A stretch of DNA of 50,340 bases from Stenotrophomonas chelatiphaga (GCF_001431535.1 NZ_LDJK01000054.1:1-50340); one strand, 5' to 3'. Numbered from the stretch's first letter, positions 15,904 through 25,085 are shown. Notes: generated from the letters alone by a model not told the origin. Made by a program: numbers and translations.

Positions 15904-17655
15904 CTACTTCACCCCGTGCATCATGCGCCGCAGCAGCGGGGCGGTGGCGAAGGCGAGCACGGCGCAGCCCAGGCCGATCCACATCAGCAGCCAGAACAGG
16001 TGGGCGTAGCTGGCCGAGGCGCTGACGATGTCCAGCGTTTCGCCTTCGGGTACTTCGATGGCGGCCAGCTTGCCGAACAACGCGGCCAGCGTTTCGGAGA
16101 ACGCAGTGGCCAGGAACCAGGTGCCCATCATCAGGCTGACCACCCGCGGCACCGCGAGCTGGGTCACCGCCGACAGGCCCACCGGGGACAGGCACATTTC
16201 ACCGCTGGCGAGCAGGAAATAGGCCAGCACCAGCCACCAGACACTGGCCATCTGCCCGGTCGCGCCGACCTGCTGCGCAGCCAGCGCCAGTGGCACGAAG
16301 GACAGCGCGCCCAGCACCAGGCCGATGGACGATTTCATCGCCTTGCCCGGTTCGGCACGGCGGCGATCCAGCCAGGCCCACAACAACGCGAACAACGGCG
16401 CCAGCACCACCAGGAACAACCCGCCGAGGTAGGTGAGCGAGCCGGCGGTCTGCGGGATGACGAGGCAATCGCGGACCAGCAGCACCAGCATCACCAGCAC
16501 GATGGCGATGAACATGCGGCGCGGCCACGGCGAACCGGGCGAACGGTCGGACAGCCGCGCGCTGACCACGAAGCCCAGCGGCGCCAGCAGCAGCGACACG
16601 ATCGACCACGGCAGCGGCGTGCCGTCGCGGATCACCAGCGCAGGCACGATGTCCTTGGTCAACAGGCGATCGGTGAAGGTGACCCACGACCCATAGCTCT
16701 GCTCGTACAGGGTGAAGAACACCAGCGCTATCAGGATCAGCGCCATCAGCGCGATCATCTGCTGGCGCTGCACCGGCGTGCAGCGGGTGCCGGTGAACCA
16801 GGCGAACCACAGCAGCACGCCACCGAGCACCACCAGCATCAGCATCAGCGCCAGGCTGATCTCACCGCCCAAGGCGAAGGCGCCGTTGCCGGCGGCCCAC
16901 ATCAGCCACGCCACCGGCAGCACCGCCAGCACCGCACCGGCGTAGATCAGCCACTCGCGCGGCAGCCCCAGCACGCGTTCGCGCAGCGAAGCGGGATCGC
17001 GCGGTTCGGCGTGGCCGTGCAGGTATTTCTGCCCCCACAGGAACATGCCGAGGCCGACCAGCATGCCGATGCCGGCCGCGCCGAAGCCGTACTTCCAGCC
17101 GTACGCTTCACCCAGGAAGCCGCACACCAGCGAAGCGAACAGGGCGCCCAGGTTGATGCCGGCGTAGAACAGCGAGAAGCCCGAATCGCGGCGCGGATCG
17201 TCTTCGGCGTACAGCTTGCCGACGATGGTGGAGATGTTCGGCTTCAGGAAGCCCACCCCCATGATGATCAGCGCCAGCGACAGGTAGGTGATGGTCAGCG
17301 CACCGGTATCGCGCACCACCTGGCCGTTTTCCAGATAGGCCGCGTGCCCTTCGAAGGCCATGCCCAGGTGGCCGAGCACCAGCAGCACGCCGCCGAACAG
17401 CACCGCCCGGCGCATGCCCAGCCAGCGGTCGGCCAGCATGCCGCCAAACACCGGGATGCAGTACACCAGCCCGCCGTAGGCGCCGAGCAGGTCCAGCCCG
17501 GCCTTGTCGCCGAACAGGTGGTACTTGGTGAGGTACAGCAGCAGCAGCGCCTTCATGCCGTAGAAGGAGAAGCGCTCCCACATCTCGGTGAAGAAGCAGA
17601 CGTACACGCCCTTGGGATGGCCCAGGAAGTCGTCGTTGGCAGCGATGGCGGTCAT
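15904..17655 (-). CDS. POT/PTR2-family proton-dependent oligopeptide transporter
   Basis: A protein of 583 aa with about 14 membrane helices. The N-terminal FFTEMWERFSFYGMKALLLLY contains the ExxER motif of POT transporters, used for proton coupling. GGMLADRWLGMRRAVLFGG and GFLKPNISTIVGKLY are the PTR2 signatures, and FSLFYAGINLGAL follows. It imports di- and tripeptides with protons. The convergent S9 peptidase and the downstream OPT transporter suggest a local peptide-uptake function. ATG 17655 gives the expected short N-terminus. Confidence 0.95.
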   Translation of the reverse strand: MTAIAANDDFLGHPKGVYVCFFTEMWERFSFYGMKALLLLYLTKYHLFGDKAGLDLLGAYGGLVYCIPVFGGMLADRWLGMRRAVLFGGVLLVLGHLGMAFEGHAAYLENGQVVRDTGALTITYLSLALIIMGVGFLKPNISTIVGKLYAEDDPRRDSGFSLFYAGINLGALFASLVCGFLGEAYGWKYGFGAAGIGMLVGLGMFLWGQKYLHGHAEPRDPASLRERVLGLPREWLIYAGAVLAVLPVAWLMWAAGNGAFALGGEISLALMLMLVVLGGVLLWFAWFTGTRCTPVQRQQMIALMALILIALVFFTLYEQSYGSWVTFTDRLLTKDIVPALVIRDGTPLPWSIVSLLLAPLGFVVSARLSDRSPGSPWPRRMFIAIVLVMLVLLVRDCLVIPQTAGSLTYLGGLFLVVLAPLFALLWAWLDRRRAEPGKAMKSSIGLVLGALSFVPLALAAQQVGATGQMASVWWLVLAYFLLASGEMCLSPVGLSAVTQLAVPRVVSLMMGTWFLATAFSETLAALFGKLAAIEVPEGETLDIVSASASYAHLFWLLMWIGLGCAVLAFATAPLLRRMMHGVK

Positions 17656-17730
17656 CGGTCGGGGGCAGACAATGAGGCCCGGGATTATGCGGTCAGAACC
17701 CCTTCGATGCGCGGAACGTGCGAGCGGTCC

Positions 17731-18882
17731 TCACAGATAGCGCAGCCACGCCAGGTCCCTGCGGCGTGCCTTCAGCGCGGCGAAGGCCTTGGTCGGCAGG
17801 TAGAGCAGCAGCGCCAGCGCGGTGCTGATCAGCAGCAGCGCGGCCACCGATTCCACCGCGAACAGCGCGCCGTTGGTCGGCCCCCACAGCGCCAGCGCGG
17901 CCAGGTACATCAGCTTCAGCACATACAGGTGCAGCAGATAGAAGAACATCGGCGCGGCGCCGATCCGGGCCAACGGCTGCAGCGCGTCGGCCACCCCGGG
18001 CACTTCGTACAGGCGCAGCAGCAGCAGGCCCACGCCCAGGGTGGCCAGCAGGAACAGCAGCGAGGGCGGGTACTTGGTGACGTTGAAGATGCCCATCAGC
18101 GTCTGCAGCGGGGTGGGCTGCAACTGCCACGGCGCATCGCCGTAGACATTCAGCGCGCGCAGCAGCATGAAGGCCGCCAGCGCGCCCCAGCCGGCCCACA
18201 GCAGCCAGCGTTGGCGCTGTGCCGGCGGGCGGGTGGCCGCGAACCACGGTCCCATCAGGTAGCCCAGCACGATCACCCCGATCCACGGCAGCAGCGGGTA
18301 GGACGTGCGCAGGCGCAGCGCATCGCCGAGCACGATCCAGTCGCGCTGGTGCAGCACTTTCCACAGCGTGGCCAGCACGCCGTTGCCTTGCACGTGCACG
18401 CCATCGAGCAGGTTGTGCCCGGCCAACAGCAGCAGGGCCAGTGGCAGCAGCACGCTGCGCGGCAGCCAGACCAGTCCGGCCAGCGCGATCATGCTCAGGC
18501 CGATCACCCAGATCACCTGCAGGTAGATCGTGTCCGGCGGCCACTGGAAGGTCCACGCGAAGTTGACCAGGGTCAGTTCCAGCACCACCACGAACAGCCC
18601 GCGCTTGAACAGGAAGCCGGCGATGGCGCGGCGCGGATCGGCCTGGCGCTGGCCGTACAGCCAGGCCGAAAGGCCGGTGAGCAGCACGAATACCGGTGCA
18701 CACAGGTGGGCCAGCAGGCGGCAGGCGAACAGCGCAGGGGACACGCTGGTCACGTCCATCGGATCGCTGACCTGATGCTGCAGGAAGAAGGTTTCGCGGA
18801 CGTGGTCGAGCAGCATCAGCAGCATCACGGTGCCGCGCAGCTGATCGATGGAGGCCAGCCGGCTGGAGACGGAAGGGGGCAT
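17731..18882 (-). CDS. DUF1624 (HGSNAT-like) multi-pass membrane protein
   Basis: A protein of 383 aa with about 10 membrane helices. RLASIDQLRGTVMLLMLLDHVRE at the N-terminus, ACRLLAHLCAPVFVLLTG and the long hydrophobic C-terminal half match DUF1624, related to the catalytic domain of heparan-alpha-glucosaminide N-acetyltransferase. A membrane acyl- or acetyltransferase is the likely activity, with H27 in LLDHVRE as a possible functional residue; the substrate is unknown. It is divergent from the OPT transporter gene, with an AT-rich palindrome in the shared upstream region. Confidence 0.82.
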   Translation of the reverse strand: MPPSVSSRLASIDQLRGTVMLLMLLDHVRETFFLQHQVSDPMDVTSVSPALFACRLLAHLCAPVFVLLTGLSAWLYGQRQADPRRAIAGFLFKRGLFVVVLELTLVNFAWTFQWPPDTIYLQVIWVIGLSMIALAGLVWLPRSVLLPLALLLLAGHNLLDGVHVQGNGVLATLWKVLHQRDWIVLGDALRLRTSYPLLPWIGVIVLGYLMGPWFAATRPPAQRQRWLLWAGWGALAAFMLLRALNVYGDAPWQLQPTPLQTLMGIFNVTKYPPSLLFLLATLGVGLLLLRLYEVPGVADALQPLARIGAAPMFFYLLHLYVLKLMYLAALALWGPTNGALFAVESVAALLLISTALALLLYLPTKAFAALKARRRDLAWLRYL

Positions 18883-18910
18883 GCGGTTGCGCTGGAAGGG
18901 GGGTGGAAAG

Positions 18911-18923
18911 GATATAACATATC
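18911..18923. promoter_or_regulatory. Hyphenated palindrome GATAT-AAC-ATATC between divergent genes
   Basis: GATATAACATATC has perfect 5-bp arms. It is AT-rich in a GC-rich genome and lies 28 bases upstream of the DUF1624 start and about 100 bases before the OPT start. It could be an operator or part of a -10 region; no regulator is encoded next to it. Confidence 0.35.
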
Positions 18924-19024
18924 ATTTGCGGGAGAGCCCCTGCCAGGCCGTGCGCTGTGGCGCGCTGGACTTGCAGGCACCCGGACGCTAGCGTTGCAGG
19001 GATTTTTTCGTATCAGGGGCTTCA

Positions 19025-20992
19025 ATGAACAACGTCGCTGCGCCCAAGCAGCTCACGTTCCGCGCGGTGGTGCTTGCCATCGTGTTGGCCGTGGTGCTGT
19101 CGGCCGCCAACGCCTACCTGGGCCTGTTCGCAGGCCTGACCATCGCCACCGCGATTCCCGCCGCCGTCATCTCCATGGGCGTGCTGCGCCTGCTGGGCGG
19201 TGGCACCATCCTGGAAAACAACATCGTCCAGACCGGTGCCTCGGCCGGCTCGTCGATCGCCGCCGGTGTGATCTTCACCATCCCCGCGCTGGTGATCATG
19301 GGCTACTGGCCGGACTTCAAGTATTGGTGGGTGCTGGGTATCGCCGGCCTCGGTGGCCTGCTCGGCGTGCTGTTCTCGGTGCCGCTGCGGCGCTCGATGA
19401 TCGTTGAAGATCCGCTCCCGTTCCCGGAAGGCAAGGCGGCGGCCGAAGTGCTCAAGGCCGGCGAGAACCCCGGTCCGGGCCTGAAGATCCTCGGCCTGTC
19501 CGCCGTTATCGGCGCGGTGGTCAAGGTTGCCGCGGCCAGCGGCATGCGCCTGATCCCCGATGCCTGGGCCACCTCGGCCTACGTGGGCAGCTCGAAGATC
19601 ACCGCCTTCATCGGCACCAACCTGTCGCCGGCCCTGCTCGGCGTGGGCTACATCGTCGGCCTGAATGTCGGCATCGTGGTGGTGTCCGGCTCGATCCTCA
19701 CCTGGCACATCGCCATCCCGGTCTACCAGGCGTTCTTCCTGCAGACCGACCCGGCGCTCGCCGCGTCCATCGCCACCGCCTCGTCCACCGATGCAGCGTT
19801 CGCCATCTGGGGCGCGAAGATGCGCTACCTGGGCGTGGGCGCGATGCTGATCGGCGGCATCTGGACCCTGTTCTCGCTGCGCAGATCGCTGCTGAGCGGG
19901 GTCAAGAGTGGCTTCGCCGCGGCGCGCAAGAGCACCGGTCCGGCGCTGGCCGAAACCGAGCGCGACCTGCCGATGAAGTGGATGCTGGTGGCGCTGGTCG
20001 CCTTCACCCTGCCGCTGCTGGCGCTGTACCAGGCCATCGTCGGCCAGTGGCACGTGTCGATCCCGATGACCCTCATCATGATCGTCGCCGGCTTCCTGTT
20101 CGTCTCGGTGTCGGCCTACCTGGCCGGCCTGATCGGTTCATCCAACAACCCGGTTTCGGGCATCACCATCTCCACCATCCTGTTTGCTTCGGCGGTGCTG
20201 GTGCTGCTGCTGGGCAAGGACGGCCTGACCCCGGTGGGTGCCTTCGGTGCGCCGCTGGGCGCGGTGGCGGCGATCATGATCGGTGCGGTGGTGTGCTGCG
20301 CGGCCGCGGTCGGCGGTGACAACCTGCAGGACCTGAAAGCCGGTTACATCGTCGGCGCGACGCCGTGGAAGCAGCAGCTGATGCTGGGCATCGGCGCGTT
20401 CTCCTGCGCGCTGATCATGGCCCCGGTGCTGAACCTGCTGGCGACCGCCTACGGCATTGGCGCGCCCACCCCGGAGCACCCGAACGCGCTGGCGGCCCCG
20501 CAGGCCAACCTGATGGCGTCGGTGGCGCGCGGGCTGTTCGGCGGCGAACTGCCGTGGAACTTCATCATGATGGGGGCCGTGGTCGGTGCCGCCATCATCG
20601 CCCTGGACGAGTGGCTGAAGAAGACCGGCAGGCGCTTCCGCGTGCCGGTGCTGGCCGCCGCCATCGGTATCTACCTGCCGCTGGAACTGATGGTGCCGAT
20701 CTTCCTCGGTGGCCTGATTTCCTACCTGGTGGAGCGCTTCCACAAGGTGCGTGCCGATGACGAAGAAGGCCGCGACCGCGTGCACAAGCCGGGCGTGCTG
20801 TTCGCCGCCGGCCTGATCACCGGCGAAGCCCTGATGGGTATCGCCATCGCCGTGCCGATCGTGGTCAGTGGCCGTGCCGACGTGCTGGCGGTGCCGTTCG
20901 CGCTGCCGGCCGCGCAGTGGATCGGCCTGGCCGTGCTGTTCCTGGTCGGCTGGCTGATCTACCGCACCGGCAAGAAGGCCAACGCCGGCTGA
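19025..20992 (+). CDS. OPT-family oligopeptide transporter
   Basis: A protein of 655 aa, almost entirely membrane-embedded (about 14-16 helices). NAYLGLFAGLTIATAIPAAV, LENNIVQTGASAGSSIAAGV and FTIPALVIMGYW near the N-terminus, plus SSNNPVSGITISTILFAS and GGDNLQDLKAGYIVGATPWK later, match the bacterial OPT family (TIGR00733 type). These transporters import oligopeptides or metal-chelate compounds; peptides are favoured here because a second S9 peptidase gene follows after 125 bases on the same strand. ATG 19025 is the natural start. Confidence 0.94.
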   Translation: MNNVAAPKQLTFRAVVLAIVLAVVLSAANAYLGLFAGLTIATAIPAAVISMGVLRLLGGGTILENNIVQTGASAGSSIAAGVIFTIPALVIMGYWPDFKYWWVLGIAGLGGLLGVLFSVPLRRSMIVEDPLPFPEGKAAAEVLKAGENPGPGLKILGLSAVIGAVVKVAAASGMRLIPDAWATSAYVGSSKITAFIGTNLSPALLGVGYIVGLNVGIVVVSGSILTWHIAIPVYQAFFLQTDPALAASIATASSTDAAFAIWGAKMRYLGVGAMLIGGIWTLFSLRRSLLSGVKSGFAAARKSTGPALAETERDLPMKWMLVALVAFTLPLLALYQAIVGQWHVSIPMTLIMIVAGFLFVSVSAYLAGLIGSSNNPVSGITISTILFASAVLVLLLGKDGLTPVGAFGAPLGAVAAIMIGAVVCCAAAVGGDNLQDLKAGYIVGATPWKQQLMLGIGAFSCALIMAPVLNLLATAYGIGAPTPEHPNALAAPQANLMASVARGLFGGELPWNFIMMGAVVGAAIIALDEWLKKTGRRFRVPVLAAAIGIYLPLELMVPIFLGGLISYLVERFHKVRADDEEGRDRVHKPGVLFAAGLITGEALMGIAIAVPIVVSGRADVLAVPFALPAAQWIGLAVLFLVGWLIYRTGKKANAG

Positions 20993-21005
20993 TCGGCGGG
21001 GTCGG

Positions 21006-21028
21006 GTAGCGCCGGGCCATGCCCGGCG
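21006..21028 (+). repeat. Single SMAG-like GTAG palindrome
   Basis: GTAGCGCCGGGCCATGCCCG plus three bases forms a CGCCGGGC-AT-GCCCGGCG hairpin. It begins 14 bases after the OPT stop, between the transporter and the S9 peptidase. Confidence 0.75.
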
Positions 21029-21117
21029 TCGTCCGGCCCGCGGGCATGACCGATGGCCTTGGCACGCTGCCGTGCCGGGGCCTACCATCGACGTTTTGCC
21101 GTCCCGCGGAGAACCCG

Positions 21118-23196
21118 ATGAAACTGCGTCATGCCTTGTTGCCGTTGAGCCTGCTCGCGGCGCTGCCGTCCGTGGCTGCTGCCCGCGGCCTCGATGTCCG
21201 CGACCTGATCGCATTGGACCGTGTTTCCTCGCCCGTGCTCACCGCCGATGGCGGCAGCGTGGTGTTCGCCAAGCGCAGCGTGGACAACGAACAGAAGGCC
21301 AGCAATGCGCTGTTCGTGCGCAACCTGCGCACCCGCGATGCCGCGCCGCCGAAGCAGCTGACCCCGAACGGCTGGAACGTCAACTCGGCCTCGTTGTCGG
21401 CCGATGGCCGCACCGTGTACTTCCTCAGCGCCAGGAACGGGAGCCAGCAGCTGTACGCGCAGGGGCTGGACGGCACCACGCCGCGCCAGCTGACCGATTT
21501 CCCGGTGGACGTGGACAGCTACCACGTGTCCCCACAGGATGACCGTGTGCTGTTCAGTGCCGGCGTCTTCCAGGACTGTGGTTCGGACCTGGCCTGCACC
21601 GAAAAGAAGCTGGCTGCGATCAAGGGCACCAAGGCCAGCGGCAAGGTGTTCGATTCGATGTTCGTGCGCCACTGGGACACCTGGAACGATGGCCGCCGCA
21701 ACACCCTGTTCGTGGCGCCACTGCCGACCGGCAAGGCCGCCGGGGTGAAGGGCGCTTCTGCGCTCAGCGCGACCCTGGCTGGCGATGCGCCGTCCAAGCC
21801 GTTCGGTGGCAATGATGATTTCGCATGGTCGCCGGATGGCAGCAGCGTGGTCGCCAGCATCCGCGTGGCCGGCCGCGAAGAACCGTGGTCGACCAACTTC
21901 GACCTGTACCGCTTCGACGCCGCAGGCAAGCAGGCGCCTGTTAACCTGACCGCCGCCAACCCGGCCTGGGATGCCGGTCCGGTGTTCAGCGCCGACGGCA
22001 AGACCCTGTTCTACCGCGCGATGAAGCGCCCGGGCTTCGAAGCCGACCGCTTCGGCCTGATGGCGATGGACCTGGCCAGCGGCAGCACCCGCGAAATCGC
22101 CGCGGACTGGGATCGTTCGGCCGGTGGCATCGTGCTGTCCGCCGATGGCAGCACGATCTACACCACCGCCGATGAGCTGGGCGAGCACCCGCTGTTCGCC
22201 GTGGACGTGGCCAGTGGCAAGGTCGACAAGCTGATCGGCGATGGCAGCGTGACCGCCGTGGACGTGGCCGGCAACAGCGTGGCGATCACCCGCAACAGCC
22301 TGAAGAGCAACGACCAGGTGCTGGTCGGCCTGCTGCCGGCCGCCGGCCAGCCGATCGGCGAGCTGCGCGCGCTGACCCCCGCAGCCGGTGACGTGCTGAA
22401 GGACGTGTCCTTCGGTGACTTCGAACAGTTCGAGTTCAAGGGCTGGAACAACGACACCGTGCACGGTTACGTGGTCAAGCCGCACGACTACCAGGAAGGC
22501 AAGCAGTACCCGGTGGCGTTCCTGATCCACGGCGGCCCGCAGGGCAGCTTCGGCAATGGCTGGAGCTACCGCTGGAATCCGCAGACCTATACCGGCCAGG
22601 GCTACGCGGTGGTGATGATCGACTTCCACGGCTCCACCGGCTACGGCCAGGCCTTCACCGATGCGATCAGCCAGCACTGGGGCGACCGTCCGCTGGAAGA
22701 CCTGCAGAAGGGCTGGGACGCGGCGTTGAAGCAGTATGCGTTCCTGGATGGCGACAAGGCCTGCGCGCTGGGCGCCAGCTACGGCGGCTTCATGGTCAAC
22801 TGGATCGCCGGCAACTGGAACAGCCCGTTCAAGTGCCTGGTCAACCACGATGGTGTGTTCGACCAGCGCATGATGGGCTATGCCACCGAAGAACTGTGGT
22901 TCACCGAGTGGGAGCAGGGCGGTACCCCGTTCGCCAAGCCGGCCAACTACGAGAAGTTCAATCCGGTCAACCATGTCGCGGACTGGAAGAAGCCGATCCT
23001 GATCATCCACGGCCAGTTGGATTACCGCATCCCGGTCGAGCAGGGCCTGGCGGCCTTCACCGCTGCGCAGCGCCAGGGCGTCGAGTCGAAGTTCCTGTAC
23101 TTCCCGGATGAGAACCACTGGGTGCTGAAGCCGGCCAACAGCGTGTTGTGGCATGACACGGTGAACGCCTGGTTGAAGCAGCACATCGGCCAGTAA
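21118..23196 (+). CDS. S9-family serine peptidase (dipeptidyl/acylaminoacyl peptidase type), secreted
   Basis: A protein of 692 aa from ATG 21118 (GGAG about 6 bases upstream). The signal peptide LLPLSLLAALPSVAAA is followed by a propeller with blades such as SADGRTVYFLSARNG and SPDGSSVVASIR, then the hydrolase domain. The catalytic triad is Ser554 (GASYGGFM), Asp635 (HGQLDYRIP) and His667 (DENHW), with FLIHGGPQGSFG upstream. Enzymes of this type remove dipeptides or acylated residues from peptides, probably in the periplasm. Cysteines in DCGSDLACTEKK may form a disulfide. It lies directly downstream of the OPT transporter gene and ends with a terminator. Confidence 0.93.
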   Translation: MKLRHALLPLSLLAALPSVAAARGLDVRDLIALDRVSSPVLTADGGSVVFAKRSVDNEQKASNALFVRNLRTRDAAPPKQLTPNGWNVNSASLSADGRTVYFLSARNGSQQLYAQGLDGTTPRQLTDFPVDVDSYHVSPQDDRVLFSAGVFQDCGSDLACTEKKLAAIKGTKASGKVFDSMFVRHWDTWNDGRRNTLFVAPLPTGKAAGVKGASALSATLAGDAPSKPFGGNDDFAWSPDGSSVVASIRVAGREEPWSTNFDLYRFDAAGKQAPVNLTAANPAWDAGPVFSADGKTLFYRAMKRPGFEADRFGLMAMDLASGSTREIAADWDRSAGGIVLSADGSTIYTTADELGEHPLFAVDVASGKVDKLIGDGSVTAVDVAGNSVAITRNSLKSNDQVLVGLLPAAGQPIGELRALTPAAGDVLKDVSFGDFEQFEFKGWNNDTVHGYVVKPHDYQEGKQYPVAFLIHGGPQGSFGNGWSYRWNPQTYTGQGYAVVMIDFHGSTGYGQAFTDAISQHWGDRPLEDLQKGWDAALKQYAFLDGDKACALGASYGGFMVNWIAGNWNSPFKCLVNHDGVFDQRMMGYATEELWFTEWEQGGTPFAKPANYEKFNPVNHVADWKKPILIIHGQLDYRIPVEQGLAAFTAAQRQGVESKFLYFPDENHWVLKPANSVLWHDTVNAWLKQHIGQ

Positions 23197-23205
23197 GCCG
23201 CGTTG

Positions 23206-23232
23206 AAGCGTCGCCCCCGGGCGGCGCTTTTT
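23206..23232 (+). terminator. Rho-independent terminator after S9 peptidase
   Basis: GCGTCGCCC (23208-23216) folds onto GGGCGGCGC (23219-23227) with one G-T pair and a small loop, followed by TTTTTG. It begins about 10 bases past the stop. Confidence 0.8.
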
Positions 23233-23238
23233 GTTTCC

Positions 23239-23304
23239 GTAACGCCGAGCCATGCTCGGCGGCATTTTTCCCCGCTGCGCTCGCCGGGCATGGCTCGGCG
23301 CTAC
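23239..23304. repeat. SMAG dimer in inverted orientation
   Basis: A forward unit (23239-23261, GTAACGCCGAGCCATGCTCG...) and an inverted unit (23282-23304, ending GGCTCGGCGCTAC) are separated by 20 bases. Each forms a hairpin by itself, and together they can form a long cruciform. The dimer ends 12 bases before the DUF819 start. Confidence 0.82.
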
Positions 23305-23316
23305 CCCTGGATTTGC

Positions 23317-24558
23317 ATGCCGTCGACTCCCTTGATCCAGAACGACATCGTCGTCTTCGGCCTGATCGCCGCCACCCTCGGTGCGGTGTTCTGGACCGCC
23401 TCGCGCCCGCACGGCCCGTGGAAGCGCTTCTATGCCTTCGTGCCGGCGCTGCTGCTGTGTTACCTGCTGCCCGGCATCTACAACACCGTGGGCCTGATCG
23501 ACGGCCAGAACACCCGGCTGTACAACCCGATCGCGCGCGACGTGCTGCTGCCGGCGGCGCTGGTCCTGCTCACCCTGGCGGTGGACATCAAGGCGATCCT
23601 GCGGCTGGGGCCGAAGCTGGTGCTGATGTACCTGGGCGCATCGGCCAGCATCATGATCGGTGCGGTGGTGGCGTTCCTGCTGATGCGCGCGCTGCATCCG
23701 GAAACCGTGGCCGGCGATACCTGGGCCGGCATGGCGGCGCTGGCCGGCAGCTGGATCGGCGGCGGTGCCAACATGCTGGCGATGCGCGAAGTGTTCGATG
23801 TAGACGCCACCACTTTCGGCCAGTTCGCGGTGGTGGACGTGGGCGTGGGCTATGTGTGGATGGCGGTGCTGATTTTCCTGGCCGGGCGCTCAGCGAAGAT
23901 CGACGCGCGTAGTGGCGCCGATACGTCCGCGATCGATGAACTGAAGGAGCGGATCACCCGCTTCCAGGCCGAGCACGAACGCATTCCCACCCTGACCGAC
24001 CTGATGTTGATCGTGGCAGTGGCCTTCGGCGGTGTCGGCCTGGCCCACGCCATCGGCGCCCCGCTGGCGGCCTGGTTCAAGCTGCATGTCGGCTGGGCCT
24101 CGCAGTTCAGCCTGGACGCGCCGTTCGTGTGGGTGGTGGTGCTGTCGACCACGCTGGGCCTGGGCCTGAGCTTCACCCGCGCGCGCACGCTGGAAGGCGT
24201 CGGCGCCTCGCGGGTGGGGTCGCTGCTGTTGTACTTCCTGATTGCCTGCATCGGCATGCAGATGGACCTGGTGGCATTGCTGGATCGTCCGTGGCTGTTC
24301 GCGCTGGGATTGATCTGGATCGCGGTGCACATCGTGCTGCTGTGGCTGCTGGCCAAGCTGCTGCACGTGCCGTTCTTCTATTTCGCCATCGGTTCGCAGA
24401 GCAACATCGGCGGGCCGGCGTCGGCCCCGGTGGTGGCGGCGGCGTTCCATCCCGCGCTGGCGCCGGTGGGCGTGCTGTTGGGCACGATGGGGTATGCGAC
24501 CGGCACGTACCTGGCGTACGTAGTGGGGATTACGCTGCGGGCGCTGGCGGGGCAGTAG
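23317..24558 (+). CDS. DUF819-family membrane protein
   Basis: A protein of 413 aa from ATG 23317 with about 10-12 helices. MAALAGSWIGGGANMLAMREVFDV is the DUF819 signature, and FFYFAIGSQSNIGGPASAPVVAAAF near the C-terminus is a second conserved block. Members resemble sodium:solute-type inverted-repeat transporters, but no substrate is established to my knowledge. The frame is open upstream to 23203, but that part reads through SMAG repeats and is unlikely to be coding. The ribosome-binding site at 23317 is weak. Confidence 0.82.
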   Translation: MPSTPLIQNDIVVFGLIAATLGAVFWTASRPHGPWKRFYAFVPALLLCYLLPGIYNTVGLIDGQNTRLYNPIARDVLLPAALVLLTLAVDIKAILRLGPKLVLMYLGASASIMIGAVVAFLLMRALHPETVAGDTWAGMAALAGSWIGGGANMLAMREVFDVDATTFGQFAVVDVGVGYVWMAVLIFLAGRSAKIDARSGADTSAIDELKERITRFQAEHERIPTLTDLMLIVAVAFGGVGLAHAIGAPLAAWFKLHVGWASQFSLDAPFVWVVVLSTTLGLGLSFTRARTLEGVGASRVGSLLLYFLIACIGMQMDLVALLDRPWLFALGLIWIAVHIVLLWLLAKLLHVPFFYFAIGSQSNIGGPASAPVVAAAFHPALAPVGVLLGTMGYATGTYLAYVVGITLRALAGQ

Positions 24559-24780
24559 TTTTTTTATTGCTGATGCGTGGTGCGGGGTGGCGAGGACAAG
24601 CGGGACACGCGTGAATCCATCCATGGAGCTCTTCGCCGCTCCTGCGGCTCAAGGTCCCGCCTGCCCTCGCCACCCCGCGCCAGACAGTCCGCGCCGGGGG
24701 AGGGGAAAAGAAAAAAGCAGAAGCACTTAGCGCCGAGCCGTGCTCGGCGGAATCCGTCCGCGATCGTCAACAAAGAGCCG

Positions 24781-24876
24781 CCGAGCATGGCTATGCCGGT
24801 CTTCCTGACCGGCCCCCTACGGGCCGTCGCAAGCGACGTTGGCAGCGGCTCCTGCCGCTACCTTCGGCGCTACCGG
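24781..24876 (-). repeat. Composite multi-hairpin repeat, copy A
   Basis: About 96 bases made of several short hairpins (CCGGTC...GACCGG, CGTCGC-AA-GCGACG, AGCGGC...GCCGCT) ending in GGCGCTACCGG. On the minus strand it reads GGTAGCGCCGAAGG and onward. A second copy in the opposite orientation lies at 44405-44502. The GTAGCGCCG start suggests it is a relative of SMAG elements with extra stems. Confidence 0.75.
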
Positions 24877-24962
24877 TGGTCTTCGCGGCCCATCGGGTGG
24901 AGGGAGCCCCTGAGTCAGGGGCGGCCGCGAAGCGGCGGGGTGTGGGTGATGGTGAGAAGGGG

Positions 24963-24989
24963 CCCACGGTTTGCACAGCAAAGCGTGGG
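24963..24989. repeat. Isolated hairpin CCCACG...CGTGGG
   Basis: CCCACG and TTTGC pair with GCAAA and CGTGGG around an ACA loop, with one G-G mismatch. No T-tract follows, so it is not a standard terminator. Confidence 0.5.
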
Positions 24990-25085
24990 GCGACAGCGCG
25001 AATGCGATGACGCGCACCCGTGTCCCGTGCAGCCTGCCTCGCCCGCGCCCGCGCCCTCGCAGCCCACTGATCCCCTCAAAACAGC

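Larger units (their letters stand above)
24559..25085. other. Intergenic region with composite repeat, no gene called
   Basis: A 527-base gap between the DUF819 gene and the convergent HExxH protein gene. It holds a GTAG-related half-hairpin near 24731, a composite multi-hairpin repeat (24781-24876) and a separate hairpin (24963-24989). A plus-strand open frame (24577-25176) crosses all of these and shows no protein-like pattern. Confidence 0.6.

Noticed and set aside
15916..19407. Plus-strand open frame of 1163 codons opposite the POT and DUF1624 genes
   Set aside because: Composition is rich in Gln, His and Arg, and it mirrors two clear membrane-protein genes. It is an antisense shadow typical of high-GC DNA.
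21082..23697. Minus-strand open frame of 871 codons opposite the second S9 peptidase
   Set aside because: Antisense shadow of the peptidase and the start of DUF819; no family motif.
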